64,000 nucleotides of DNA from Pezizomycotina sp. ARF18 (lineage: Eukaryota; Ascomycota), in NCBI GenBank assembly GCA_002224055.1, contig AZLU01000037.1, positions 55,085 through 119,084 of the forward strand, written 5' to 3'. Under the pieces are notes generated by a model, which had not been told where the DNA came from, did not search any database, and saw only the letters and a list, made by a program, of their open reading frames with translations. How positions within the stretch are numbered: the stretch's first letter is position 1; every line of letters starts with the position of its first letter. A program made the position numbers and the translations under genes. Positions 1 to 12,105 of this stretch are shown in pieces.

Positions 1-395
1 GTGAGTTAACAAAAGCCCAAGATGCGAAGAAAAGAGAATGTTTAGGAAATCTCACCAGCTCAGCGTCCTTATTTTCAAGCATTTTCATATCAGCCTCCGC
101 CTTGACCAGGTTCGACTTAGCGGAAGCCAGCTGGCAAGTGGTGTCGTTGAGTTTCTTATCGGCATTGTGCCACTGCTGAGCCATTTTTTCTTCTCCTCCT
201 TAGCCCTTTCTACCCGTTCCGCCGCCTGCCTGCACCGTTCTTCGTGCTTCTTTTGTGCCTCATTTCGGGCTTCCTCCTCTATCTTCCAGACTTCTTCCCA
301 GTACGCTTTGAATTTTGCTTATCTTCTTTCGCGTGCGCATCCGACTGGCCCAAGAGCTTGTCTTTGATGTCGGTGAACAATCCGCGTTCTTTCAT
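1..395 (-). CDS. coiled-coil protein, partial (runs off left edge)
   Basis: Minus-strand coding stretch starting at an ATG at 395 (MKERGLFTDIKDKLLGQ). It changes frame near 305 and continues as a highly charged helix rich in E, K, A and R (for example YWEEVWKIEEEARNEAQKK, then QQWHNADKKLNDT), which is typical of a long coiled coil. The exon appears to end at 56 with a GTGAG donor at 55-51, and GTTAAC at 10-5 could be the branch region, so the window begins inside an intron. The stop of the upstream minus-strand gene (TAA at 437-435) lies in the same frame as this ATG, so this may be the continuation of that gene rather than a separate one. Function is unknown. No catalytic motif is visible. 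Confidence 0.55.
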
Positions 396-434
396 TTTCG
401 GCGCGACATGAAACATGTCAGTAATATATCTACC

Positions 435-1711
435 TTATACAGTGATGGCTTTCAGACGATGGGGTATGATCCTGATACCTTTCTTGGGCGATGGGAGGTT
501 CGGCGAGCGGCGACGCACCTCCTGGTCTACATCCTCCCAGAATGAATGGGCTAAATCGACCGGCTCCCGGCAGATCATATCATAGTAGTCTCGAGCCTGA
601 ATAAATTTAATTTAGCCTCGTCTAGCTGTTCTTCGCCAGCCTGACCGCAAGCTCGAGGGCTTCTTTCTCTCCATTATACTTGTCCTTGTTTTGGTCGGCT
701 TCAGTCCTAAGTTCGCCCGTTTTCTGACGGTGCAGAATAACCTCGTCTTAATAACCAACTTAATTAACTTCATCGCTGTTAGGAGTTGAATTATAATCTA
801 GGCGTAACTTACTCTTCCTTGACAGTGAGGTTTCCTTCAAGTTCATGATAACCAAGAACCAGTACTCGAACTTAGATTTGATACCCTCGGCATTTTTTAG
901 GCACTTAGTTGTTTTTTCTTTGAGCGCCTCTAGTTCAGGTTTCAAATCGTGCCTAGCATCCTCGGGGTCCTCTAGCAAGTCGATGATGTATGCTATGCTG
1001 CCTTCATCCTCAATCAGGCTCTTTGCCGTTTTGTTAATTGCGCTCATTGCGTGCTGAGCGTCTCGGAAAGCGAGTCGGCCGACATCGGCGCAGTGCTGAA
1101 GATTTGTGTGGAAGAATTTAGACCTTGAAGTCCTCTCAGTTAACCGCATCTACTATCGTACAAGGCAAGTAGATTGCTACTCACGGCAACTTCCCCACAA
1201 TGTTCCGTCCTTGAGAACTGCTTGACTCTCTACTTCTAGGCCTGCTGCCGCCTCTGGTCTGCCGCTTTAAGCAAGACAGCCATGATAGATATGGCATACG
1301 GCGCTGTCGTCAGCGGGGCCGCCCATGACGTATTGAGTATCATGTTATTCTCCTTCACGCTCTGCGCAGCGTCCTTACACGCCCTCTGTAAAGCTAGCGC
1401 ATACGATGACTTCTGACCGCCTCGGCTTCCGCGCCTTACTCCACGTTCGGAGAGGCCATCAGGGCTACCATCGACGTCGGGAGTTTCGTAGCTCAGCCCA
1501 TTCGGTACGTTGTAGCCCCACTCAGCGTCAGAATCATAGGCTTGATGCTCGTTTTGTGTGGCTTCTTCGCCAGCACCGTTACGCGAGCTACTGCCGTTCG
1601 GTGTGCTCCGGCACGAGAAGAGCCGTTAGGCGTAGGATCGGGTTTGACAAAGCTAGAGCCCCAGTCGTCGGCGTCGTCGATTTCGTCTCGCCGGTCGTGC
1701 GAATCATCCAT
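435..1711 (-). CDS. helical / coiled-coil hypothetical protein, frameshifted
   Basis: Minus-strand gene starting at ATG 1711 (MDDSHDRRDEIDDADDWGSS). An acidic, low-complexity N-terminus of about 90 residues is followed by a helical part with a moderately hydrophobic stretch (APLTTAPYAISIMAVLLKAA, around 1270-1330). After a likely intron (GTGAGT donor near 1185, acceptor near 1155) come helices including IAYIIDLLEDPEDARHDLK and KSKFEYWFLVIMNLKE, a charged coiled coil (RTEADQNKDKYNGEKEALEL, about 615-710), and the segment YYDMICREPVDLAHSFWEDV. At least four frame changes are needed, near 1615, 1245, 760 and 640. The order helix, hydrophobic stretch, helix resembles large fungal coiled-coil proteins of unknown role, and the plus-strand gene at 4125 has a similar plan. 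Family membership is inference. An alternative in-frame ATG lies upstream at 1771. Confidence 0.6.
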
Positions 1712-3310
1712 AGCTTTACCGTTGGATGGCAGACCTGAACGTAGTACTTGAGGAGCCCGAGGGAGGAGCACCTCTTATAGGAACCTAGAAGACCAGATTA
1801 TGGGTAAAAGCGAATAATATACCAGTCTTTGAAAAGAAGAGCTATAGATCGGTAAAGACAAGGTATCTCTTGAAAATGCAGTATTAAGAGGTTCAACACA
1901 CGGTCCAAGAATCCTAAGTCTTCTGGAATTTAAGCCTTGGTCTCATTTGTGATAGGATATGGGAGTAGCTGGGGAATAACTTCAATTTATTAAGTTTCAT
2001 ATCATCTAGACATTAATACTAAGAACTATCCATTAGCTCCGTACTTAAAAATGCGCTCAAAACACTGCCGTGTATGACTAAAACTCCCAAGGCCAGCCTC
2101 GTTTCTTCATTTCTCAAAACGCACTTTTCTTTCAAAAATTTGTCTCACCATTCAAAGGCTTTAGCTTGTGAACCGCACTATTATATTTACCCGCGTCTTG
2201 CCTCAGAGTCGCTCGGACATGAAGAGACCGATAACTATAGCTCTCCATAGTTTCAGTTGGCTATGCGGTATTTTAATGCTAGGAGCTATAACGAGGCTGA
2301 CAAGGTCACAACTCCTTCATGATAGACAACTCGTTTTTGGTGGTTATAAGACAGTGACCGAGGATACTCCAGTAAACTAAAGCCATGTAGATATTTAACA
2401 TCAATAGCAAACACCTTGTGCTACCCCACTTCGGCTGTTGATAGCAAATTCGGCGAGGCTTTCTTCAAGACATGCATTTCAATCAGTCTATTGGACGATA
2501 ATTCCAAAACATCAAAGCCTTTCCGCTGCACGGGTAACCGGGATTAACGCCAATACGGTACGAGAGCTGTTTTGCCGCCCTGTCCACGTCAGCCGCACGC
2601 CTCGCCTGTGTATCCAGACACGGCAATATTAATACGGGCAAAATATATTATCTTGGCATCCACTAAAGCTTCGAGACTCTATGGCGACCCATCGCGACCT
2701 ATTTGTATTCTACCCTTGCAATCGAACCGCGCATGCCTGGCGCGGGGTTCAGCGCCTAAAAGACCTCTCCAATCAGGTTTTTAAAACTTCATTAGGTAAG
2801 GGTGTGCCATGAATGCTGGATATGCAGGATCCACTTTTCACTATCTGGCGCCATTCTAACTTGGTATTTGTGCTCTGCTCTCGCCGAGCAACTTCACCTA
2901 GTGGGAAGGCTCGCTACTCTTCGCGCTTCGCGAGTGGAGATACTCAAATCCACCAACTGACAAGGATACTGTGAATCACGATATAACGAGACCGAGCCCT
3001 ACCCAATAATAAGTAGGGTTATTGCGATATCCTACCTATTAGCAAACAAGGTACTTATGTATACCTTTGAGCTTTGAGTTGGGGATGAGTGCGCGGTATC
3101 ATGCGAGATAACGAAATTGTAAGTATCAAATATCAATGGAAAGAAGGCTGGAAATGGAAGCAAAGTTGAAAGGCTCATTTGCAGAAAGAACTTTGAGTAA
3201 AAGACCTTAAAAAATGGAGACGGCCAGCATATACAAGCTCGAGTATAGCTTTTCTCAGAGCTATCAGAGAGAAAAAACATTTCCGGAAAGAAGTGGACTA
3301 CGCAATGGGT
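1712..3310. other. intergenic, divergent promoter region
   Basis: This is the 5' side of the minus-strand gene at 435-1711. Short open frames occur, but none has a recognisable domain, codon pattern or intron signals. I see no coding content. Confidence 0.5.
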
Positions 3311-3952
3311 TAGAAGTTCTCTCGTACCCAGACTGCCTACTTGCATAATCCGGGGGACATACCGCAGATAGTCTAGGCTAACTACACGCCAAAAAATTAT
3401 ATCAAATTTATGTCTCCGATGTTAAAGTTTCGCATATATTTTAGTTTGACGATTAATTAAATATTCAAGTTTTATAAGTTTTTTTTTAATAAAAAATTAA
3501 AATTTTATAATAATAATATTTTAACGTTAAAATAGTTATCGGAGAGTATAAATTTTTATATTTTATATTCCGATTTTGCTTTAATTTTTACGTAGTTATT
3601 ATTATTAATAAAATTATAATTATTTAACGAATTTTTAATAATAAATTTTTAAAATTTAAATATCTAACATGAATTAAAGCTCGACTTTCGAAGTCTATGT
3701 CCAAAAAAAATTTTAAAATTTTTTTTTTAAAAAATAAAAAATAAAAATACGTTAATTTTAAATTTAAATTATAATTAAATTAATATTTTATTTTATAGAT
3801 TTTTAAGTTTAAAATATCGTTTAAAATTTAGAGAATAATAATATCATTTTTTTTTTATAATTTTTTTTGGCGTATGCACAGTTAGCCTAGCTTGCCTACG
3901 GTACACATCCTCGGATTATATAAACAGGCAGTCTGGGTACGAGGGAAGGCTA
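3311..3952. mobile_element. AT-rich miniature inverted-repeat element (MITE-like)
   Basis: About 90-bp imperfect terminal inverted repeats bound the element: left arm 3311-3400, right arm 3857-3952. Both arms contain CTCGTACCCAGACTGCC, ATAATCCG, CTAGGCTAACT and ACGCCAAAAAA in the same order, and most differences are C/T or G/A transitions. The outer ends are TA dinucleotides (3311-3312 and 3951-3952), as expected for Tc1/mariner-type insertion, although the outermost 10 bp match poorly and the ends could instead be 3321/3943. The core (3401-3856) is almost pure A/T with no open frame, as expected of a non-autonomous element degraded by repeat-induced point mutation. No transposase is visible in the window. 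Confidence 0.75.
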
Positions 3953-4124
3953 GGAGCCTTATTATTCTATCTAATACAACACCATATAGATTAAAAGAAT
4001 ATCAGTTATAAACAAAACAATATATATTAATATCCGAAGTAGGCCTTCTTCCTTAATAGCCTTACGAAACTCATTACAAATTAAAAACCCATCTACAAAC
4101 ACTCCTGGCCGTCATCTAAGAACA

Positions 4125-5589
4125 ATGGACCAAATAATGCGCGAAGTTCGCGAGATCAAAGAAACCGTCCACTCCTCCCGCCGCAAGCTTCAAACCCTCG
4201 AGTGCAACGCCAAAGAATCCATAAGCACAGAAGTCTCTAGCGTGTCTTCCTCGCTGAAGCAAGACGGCCACAAAATCCACCACGTGTCCTCACAGACGAA
4301 ATCCTTCATCTCGCAAATCGAGTATCACCACGAACCCGAGAAAACTGTCGATTTTCACCCGCAATACTATGGCTCCGCGACAGCTTTCAGGAGATCATCC
4401 GCGGCCTGGACGACACGAGGAAAGGCCGACGGAGCGATAGAGACTACGCAGTCATACACGTATAATGTCATGGACGTCGGACATAAAGTGGCGATAACCG
4501 ACGAGAAGCTTACGGAGTGTCAAAGTGAAGCTGCGGATATAGCGAGGCGCAGCCAGGCAGAACTTGAGGATAGTGAGAGGATCGTCCAGGAAACATTGGC
4601 GGAGATCCGGAGCAAAGAACATCAGATTAGAGATAAGATATCTGAGGCTGCTTCTAAGAGGCGGCAGAAAGAGCAGCTAGAGAGGGATATTGAAAATGCA
4701 CGTAAACAAGTTGAAGAAGCCGAACGCATGCGCGAGGAGGAAAAGAAGGGTGCTTGGGCTGGGTTGGTAAGTAAATCATCCTTCGATTCTATTTTCGACT
4801 TTTCGTAAGCCATACTAAAAAGAACATTGCAATAGGGATTGGCTGCTGTCGGTGTCATCGGCGCAGCGTTTACATTTGGAGGTCCCTTTCACTTACAGCT
4901 GCAGGAGTTGGGATGGCTACGTATGTTTCCGTTACGTCAACCACCTCGCTAGCTTGATTATATCTTTTAACTAACACTTAACAACTTTTCAAAGTTATAG
5001 AGCCGTGCGCATGGACGAATTTGAGAATCAAGCTAGATCCGCTCGCTCAAACGTGAGCAGTCTAGATTCGCAAATCAGCCAGAATACCGGGACGTTGAGA
5101 ACCTAGAACGGGAGAAAACTCGCTTGAACGTGCTCGTGGAACGACATCAATGTGAAATCGCGCTCAGAAATCGAGCCAGATCACGCAAAAGAAGCAGATC
5201 CAAGAAGCCCAGAGCGCACAAGGCGAAATCAAAACGCTCAAACAATATACGGATGCGACAAAGCAAAACATCTCGGAGGCTATACCGGAGCTTCATAAGA
5301 TCAAAACGAACTTAGAAGAGTGCAGCATGCTCGTCAAAGAGAAATCAATCGACCTATCAGAGTCGGCTTCGCTAGTTGAGCAGTTTACTTATAAGATACC
5401 TTTCCTTGGAAAAGCATTAAGAGGACGCGCGAGTTTAATCGACATATGCGCTTGATCCGTCAGGCGTCCGATACGCTCGAGCAGATTCATTCTGAAATAT
5501 CTACCTTAGAGTTTAGTAATGCAGGGAAGTTCATCGATATGAAGCCAAGTGTAACGGTAAATGTTGTCCATTTGCCTATACAGAGGTGA
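4125..5589 (+). CDS. coiled-coil protein with central glycine-rich hydrophobic segment
   Basis: Starts MDQIMREVREIKETVHSSRR at 4125. Residues 1-215 are mostly helical and become a strong coiled coil (RRQKEQLERDIENARKQVEE). Intron 1 (4767-4835, GTAAGT...AATAG) joins this to a hydrophobic, Gly/Ala-rich segment (GLAAVGVIGAAFTFGG, then LSLTAAGVGMAT after a one-base shift near 4885). Intron 2 (4921-4994, GTATGT...AAAG, branch ACTAAC) leads into YRAVRMDEFENQA and a second coiled coil (QAQSAQGEIKTLKQYTDAT), ending SVTVNVVHLPIQR. Further frame changes occur near 5085, 5170 and 5445. The plan coiled coil, hydrophobic hairpin, coiled coil is shared by several membrane-inserting helical families, but that is an architectural resemblance only. 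The true role is unknown. It is divergent from the 435-1711 gene, with the inverted-repeat element between them. Confidence 0.72.
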
Positions 5590-6341
5590 AGTATCAGGAT
5601 CCCGAGATGTAAACTTTATTAATTTTTCTTTCTTATAGCTCTTGAGGATACTTGTGGAAGCCCGCAGCACTTTGCATATATGAAATTCAGTAAATATAAT
5701 ATGGATCTAGAATGTAGCAGAGTAGATTACCAACGAAAAAAAAATTTGTGAATCACTCAAACTGCCAAAAGAAGATAGAACTCTTAACTTCAAGTATCAT
5801 GTCATGCTGATTATCCTTCATCCTGAGGCAAAGCTAGCTAGCTATGCTTCGTGGTAATGCTGTACAATTCGTCTGCACGCTCTCCAGTACGATTGAAGTG
5901 AAGTTTGCGCAACGATGCTCCAGAGGTTATGGTGGAAACAGACATCTGGGTGATTAGATGTCTATCCGCTACTTATAGGTTTAACACTTGAGAGGTGTAA
6001 ACATGGAGTAAAAGCTCTGCGATATTGCCCAACGGCACCAATTAATGGTTGGTATCCATCAAAATAGCAATGAGTAATGATTGGCTCGCGGAGGGGCTTA
6101 GAGCGAGCTGCAAGGCGGTGCGGCTGAGCTGGCATCGCAATCCGATACGCGATGTGCGTAGGATTCTTTTACCCAACTTTTTAGTATCTCGATATATGAT
6201 ATTCGAATCTTCCGAAACATCTTCTGAGATACAGATTACATACAATTCGATCCTAGTCATCGCGGTATATCAACTATTTATCTAGATAGGCTTTCGGTAC
6301 GAGCGTCAAACCTCCAAGAATCCATGTAACAACGTAAAGAA
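5590..6341. other. intergenic
   Basis: This spacer separates the coiled-coil gene from the downstream ULD gene, which lies in the same direction. Short open frames on both strands (about 6040-6285) lie over each other and show no domain. No feature is supported. Confidence 0.5.
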
Positions 6342-7799
6342 ATGGTGCCCTACGGTTTCGGCGTTGGGGACTTCATCTCCGCCGCCAGTCTCGTCTACCA
6401 GCTCATCCAAACGCTCAGAGCAGTCTCCGAAGACACCATACAGTTCCAGAAAGTCCAACTAGCTCTACTATCATTCACGCGACACTCCTCAACCTCGAAA
6501 AAGTGATATTGAGCGGTAATGCACGACTATCGGACGAGCAAGTCCTCCAGATCAAGACGGTATTAAACAGCTGCCGTGCGCCCGTCGTTAAATTCGAAGA
6601 CAGCGTCAAGACGTACATCAAAGCCGGTGATCGGAGAGGGGAGGATGGAGTATACCGCTTGAAGAGCGTGCGGAAGAAGATACACTGGAGCTTTGCCGGG
6701 AAGAAAAAGGTCGAGCCGTTTGAGCGGGAGATATTGTATTATATATCACTATTAGGACTTAATATGCAGAGTATACAGCAGTAAGCTCACTTCTATTACC
6801 TATAGCAGCAGGAAAACGATAACTGACAGAATTTTACAGACAAACTTTGCAGGACCTGAGCACGCAAGTCATCTCCCTTCAACAAACTCCAACTTCGACG
6901 GACGTTTCCCGTTCTATACCGCGAAAGTGGGATCAGGAACCAATATGTTTCCAAGATGCCGTAGGCCGTAAATACGGACTACCGATAGAGGCGTGTCGCG
7001 CCTTCAGCGGCCTCATAGCTATACTTCTCTCCGCTTTCTCCAGTGAGAAACTAGTGCGGGATGCGATAAACAAGCAAGCGATCTGGCTGTTTACGCCGCA
7101 GGCCAGACACAATAGCAAGTGGACCTAATTGGGAGTCGGACTGGGAGGGCTACGTGCGACCCGGTATGGTGCTAGGAATGTCGCTATTCGCAGGGTTCGG
7201 CGAGCGTAATCCCAACTTGTACCTTTCGATACCGGCGGGGGCACCTTCGACCTGGATTCCCGAGTTCCACGGTGCGCTCTTGCAAGGCGCAAGAGAAAGG
7301 AAGTCGAAGAAGAGCTGGACTGCGATGATGCGAACTTGTCGAAAATCAACCAGTCCACTTCTACGGGTGGGAAAAGTCGTATTACATCAGTGAAGTTGAC
7401 ACGATACGGTTCAAGAATCCTCTGCCGGATTGGGCCGAATACGATCCTGAAACTGAATTTATTCTGAAGTAAGAAAGGTCCTCCTTTCTATTCCATAATT
7501 AGGCCATTTACTGACAAGCCTCGTGAACCCGTAGGTCATCCAGGCGACGCTACGATGACGACAATGTGATAGAAATCGCAGACTCCAGCGAGCTCTCAGT
7601 AACTTCCACGAATAGCACGCTTCACGACCCTGATCCGGAGGAAAGCCCCGAATCATATCACTACGAATCCTGTATCCACTGTTGCGTGGGTATTCCTTAC
7701 TCTGTGACTCCCATACGGTTCCTCCGGAGAAAGCTCTCTGCAACAGCTGTTTATTATTTACAAAGATCTAGATATCTCGCCGAAGGATTAACAGAATAG
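6342..7799 (+). CDS. fungal ubiquitin-like-domain (ULD) protein with STAND-type N-terminus
   Basis: Starts at ATG 6342 with MVPYGFGVGDFISAASLVYQ, the helical N-terminal signature (GFGVGDF..A..L...) found in many fungal STAND/NLR-like and ULD proteins. It continues after a one-base shift near 6465 through a helical bundle (HATLLNLEKVILSG) to NMQSIQQ. Intron 1 is 6781-6839 (59 bp). The next exon has the ULD hallmark ICFQDAVGRKYGLPIEACRA (compare the family consensus 'I.leDalGr.f.lP...c.s') and, after a shift near 7110, the characteristic end DWEGYVRPGMVLGMSL. A variable charged tail follows, including PDWAEYDPETEF. Intron 2 (7469-7534, branch TACTGAC) leads to a final exon ending at TAG 7797-7799. 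Fungal ULD proteins are widespread and mostly uncharacterised. At least three frameshifts are present. Convergent with MND1. Confidence 0.78.
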
Positions 7800-8226
7800 C
7801 TTGCTTCTAGCCCTTGGTTTAAATCCTCCTGGGTTTATTTCCTCGTTTTCCCCTTCCCCCTCGCCTTTCTCTAGGAGGTAGTGCCTTTTTTGTCCTCCTC
7901 GTCGTACATCTTTTTTATTAATTATCAGTTTTTCGAGCATTCTAAAGGGCTATATACGAATACTTTTTTATCAAAATACATTTAGGCGGTTGAAGCGAGT
8001 GTAACTATAGTAAAAATATATCCTGTAGCTGTTTGATACCGTCTTGTTTTCTTCCCCTTCCGAGCATTTTTTTCTCTCTCCATTGTCGAGCTATAAGACG
8101 CCATATATCTTAATGAATGTTATCTCCAAGAGCCCGACCCTTTCCCCCTTCGAAAGCAACAGTTATGATCTCCAACGAAATCTGCAAAGTGATGTTTGAT
8201 ATTACGCAGCGGGGCCTGCACCATAC
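7800..8226. other. convergent intergenic, 3' UTR region
   Basis: T-rich spacer between the tail-to-tail ULD and MND1 genes. It probably holds both 3' UTRs and polyadenylation signals. No coding content is seen. Confidence 0.5.
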
Positions 8227-9236
8227 TTATTCGACGTAGTCCAAATCCTCAGGAAGATCGTATTGCTGCCTCACTTGCAGTATTAAATCCGAGCCCTGGC
8301 CTGTCTTCTCCTTGAGAAACTTTTCGAGGGTGAAGATGTTGTCTAGCGCTCCGAAAATGTAGATGTGGCTGATTGTTAGTTGAAAACTCCAAATGGACTT
8401 ACAAATTGCGCCCAACCATGAAGGTGGTTAAAAGGAAGAAAGGGGCGTGTTTCGAGCTCACCAATGTAAGTATTGATAGCGGTCTTAACCTTCTCCTTCT
8501 CCGCAATGCGGCGCTTCAGCTCCGTCGGGTCGTTTTCGGCGTACGCCTTGAGCTCCTTGAGCAGCGTCTCCTTCTCGGCCGTGAGCTCCTTGTAGCGCTC
8601 CAACATTTCCTTTACATCCAACTTCAGCATCACAGAATCACAGCCAGCTATATTCACCGTCACCACCCCCCAGAGATCCACAAAGAGAGCTAACGCACCT
8701 CATCACCGCCCCTCTCCTTCTCCTCCTCCAGCGCCTCCTCCATCTCCGCAATCTTCCTTCCCAGCTCTTCTTCTCGCCCCTCCACTTCTCCCTCTCGTTC
8801 TCCGCCTGCTTCCCTTCGTCGCCGCGGAAGCACCAGTACCAGTTCCCGAACCGATCTTCTCAACGCGTATCTTGCCGTCGTCAGACAGGGCCGTGAGGTA
8901 GTCCTTCACCTGCATGCCTGAGATGCCCGCGGCGCCGGAGGTTCTTCTCGAGGTCTTTGATGGAGTGCGCGGTCGGGTTGTCGAGGAAGTAGTTGTGGAC
9001 GTTGGTGAGCTTGGCGACGGAGGGGTTGAATTTCGGCTGTGGGAGAGCGTGAGAGTTAAGTTAGCCTTGGCTTGAACAGCGGTGGAGATGGCGTTATAAT
9101 GAAGGAGAATGGAAGATGAAAGGTGCGGAGAAAGGTGTTGTGGGCGACTAGAGCGCTAACGGTAGCTGAAGGAGAGTGAGGGTGCACGATGTCGAATCGG
9201 GCGGGCAAGATGAACGATGATGTGGGAGTATACCAT
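8227..9236 (-). CDS. MND1: Mnd1, meiotic nuclear division / recombination factor
   Basis: Mnd1 pairs with Hop2 in the nucleus to stimulate Dmc1/Rad51 strand invasion during meiotic recombination. The first exon is just the ATG (9236-9234). A 197-bp intron (9233-9037, GTATAC...CACAG) precedes PKFNPSVAKL, then the winged-helix N-terminus with HNYFLDNPTAHSIKDLEKNL and the family hallmark GMQVKDYLTALSDDGKIRVE, followed in another frame by the diagnostic GNWYWCFRGD. A leucine-zipper coiled coil follows (EMLERYKELTAEKETLLKEL, AYAENDPTELKRR), and the C-terminus is DNIFTLEKFL... ending LPEDLDYVE at TAA 8227, as in Mnd1 proteins of about 210 residues. Introns lie near 8698-8615 and 8460-8365. Frame changes near 8945, 8850 and 8760 break the model, although every conserved block is present in order. 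Identification is secure; functionality is not. Confidence 0.93.
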
Positions 9237-12105
9237 CTTGGGATGGGTCCGAATGTCAACTACTGCGACTCGCCGTTTAAAGGGATGGTGATGTAAGGTG
9301 GCTGTTTTTTTTTTTTTTTTGAGATCGATAATCGCGAACTATTCTGTGGTTTGATGGTGTTTTTTTACACCCTAATGTGGTTGTGAGGAGTAAAATAAAT
9401 TATTTATTTTGAAATAAAAAAAAATAACAAACTTGCCCAGATTGAAGGTTGAACAATAAATGAATAAATCACCGGGTACTTAGATACTTAAGTAAATAAA
9501 CAAAACTGAGCTCAATAAAAACCCACAATATTGCGATCGAGGACATCTTCTCTACGAAGAGTTCTTCGTGAAGTTTTTCTGTATTCACCTTTATCAAAGT
9601 ATCGCAACCTTTCCAAAAGATAAACGGCATACCAAAGAGTTATTGAGATGAAGGTGCGCCTAAGGCAATCATAATTCAGCTTGGTCGCATTATTGTGTAT
9701 TGATGTTTCTAACATCGAACATCGTTCTCAATCCCTTTCGCTTCTTTCCGCTATCTTCCAAGGCGCCTTGCGGTGAATTAGCGTTCTTACGGGTGGAATC
9801 TTGCAGTGTAACATACATCCCTGGCGTTCATGGTCGACTTCGCGCAAATTCGGTCGGGTGGAGAGCCTGTTGGGGTGAGTAGACGTGAAACGGCCTTTCC
9901 CACCGACTTAGACGGGTAGGACGGAAGCTAAAATCCTTTCATGAGGGTCCCAAAAGCCGTTCGCAACGATTGTAACCATAGTGAGAGGTCTGGTTCGTCA
10001 TTGTGTAATACTCCTTTTGATGCATGAGCCTAAATATCAGTTAGATGGCTCGCAAAAACGAAGGTATAGACTGGGTGAGCGAAGGTTCAGATCCTAAAAA
10101 GTATTGACGATAAGACCTAAACACGGCCAACGGAATAAGGACAAATTAATAGGCGTTAGGAGCCTTTCTACTTCTCGTTATATTGGAGTAGGAGCGATCA
10201 GAACATGTTTGTATGGCGGAAATTTAGAGATTCGTTCGCGTGATGCACTTTAACTGTGCAGAATTCTATGTCAATTATTGTTTGTTTCACAAGTCTAACC
10301 AACCCATCGTTAGGATACAAGCCCTATTGCTAATTTCTATATTCAGCGATTTCCAAGTGAAATATCCGGTTAATAGTATATTATACAGTTAAGATGGAAG
10401 AATATAGTAGTATATTTGGCAGTATTGGGGATGGACACGCACAAGTAAAGATGCCGCCAGCTAACGGCGCCATTATGCATATTGTTACAACGGTCAGTTG
10501 AACAAGATGGCTGTGCGCGTTTGTATACAGAGATATACTCATGTACGTGTTCAAATAATATCCCAACGAATATACCAAGGGTACTAAGTAACAGTCTTTT
10601 GCACATATGAGCGTGAAATCCGGCACGCAGCTTCAAAAATTAACGAGATATTCAGGTCTTCACTTGACCTACGAAGTTATTAGGTTACCGTCGCTCGGAG
10701 GAAGTGTTTGGACATGATTTACAATTCTTTCAAGGTAGTATAATTACTAGAAATTGATGATCGCTCAAACCCGCCAACTGGATACTACGACCCGCAGCCT
10801 ATCACCACAATGCATCTGAACGTATATATGCAAATCCACCCAAGAGTGTTTTTTTGGCTCGGGAGATTGGTGAAATCGATCTCACCTAATGCATGCGGGG
10901 TTTTTTTCCACCATCATATACCGAATCATGTCTTAAGTCGTATACGCCCCCGGCGCCCGGTGGTCGACTCTACGCAAGTGGATCCACATCATCCATCAGC
11001 CCTTAAGTTTAAACAATGAAACACGATCCTTCCAGCCTAATTTTTGATCACAAGATGAATATAAAACCTCAAGATCTCCATTTCACTTTGTAACGCTGGC
11101 GTTTGTTGTTCTTTGCTTACGATCATCGTGGCAACTTCGAAGCCAAAAAAAAAGAAAAAAAAAACAAAAAGGAAAAAAAAAAAAAAAAAGTTAAGTAGAT
11201 TGCATTTGTTTAAACGAGAAGCCAATGATGTTAGAGACGTATGATCATCACTGGGCAGGTGGGTAGGCAAGAGGGAAGAGAAATAGCAACTAATGACAAA
11301 ATCACGCACCAAGATATCGCGAAGTTCCTTCCAACTTCCACAAACACACTCCGACCTCCCAGACAGTGTCAGCCACTCAGCTGCATCCCGTTCACCGTCG
11401 AAATAAAGAAAGAAAACCGGGCAGCCGGATCCACATGCCGGCTCCAGCCAAGTGTTACCCTCAAGATCGAAAAAAGTATACTATCGACTTCGGAACAGGA
11501 CAAAACAAAGACTCGTATATACCCATAAACTTCCCTGAGAAAAATGGATACCCGCGAAAGCCTTCCCCCGTAGTTCCGGAAAATCTCATGAAACAGAAAG
11601 CCTAAAGCCGCGGTGCTACCCGAATCAAAAACTACCCGAAGAGGGATGTCAGAGATGATAATATAAATCCACAATCAATACTCGTCCTGAACGGAAATAT
11701 CCGCCCTGCATGGCGTAAAGCTCGCGCTAAACTGTGACTATCCTCCTGATGATTCACGGTCATGAAGATAATAAGCACTATCTCAAATGTTGTACACCGA
11801 TAGACGATCACAACAAGTCAGGCAAAAAAAAAAAAATCAAGCATTTTTTTACCCCTCACTCCAAATTCTGTTGCTCAGTGGTGTAACACGCTTCTTACGT
11901 CTATCCTCATCCCTTCGCCACCGTTTCGATGCATGATATATGTGGTACGACAGGCTGCTTCCTAAAAAAAGAAACAAAGGAAAAAGAAGTGTAACATCTC
12001 ACAAGCGAAAAAAAGTCGTTCCACGATAGCGTTCATTCTGTGGCGAAGAGTCCCGCTCGCCCTGCGGTATTCGTAAACGAACCATTCGTTCGTGTTACGG
12101 AATCT
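9237..12105. other. intergenic, no supported gene
   Basis: Holds the MND1 5' region (poly-T near 9307-9320) and then mixed sequence with poly-A runs near 11146-11190 and 11823-11836. Open frames at 10370-10636 and 11037-11674 overlap each other on both strands and have no domain, plausible start context or splice structure. Confidence 0.45.

Noticed and set aside
5557-5585. Third intron in the 4125-5589 gene
   Set aside because: It would be only 29 bp, too short for a fungal spliceosomal intron, and the unspliced reading reaches a stop shortly after.
10370-10636. Two overlapping minus-strand frames of 81 and 88 codons
   Set aside because: Both frames are open over the same DNA with unrelated products, as expected of chance in AT-rich sequence.
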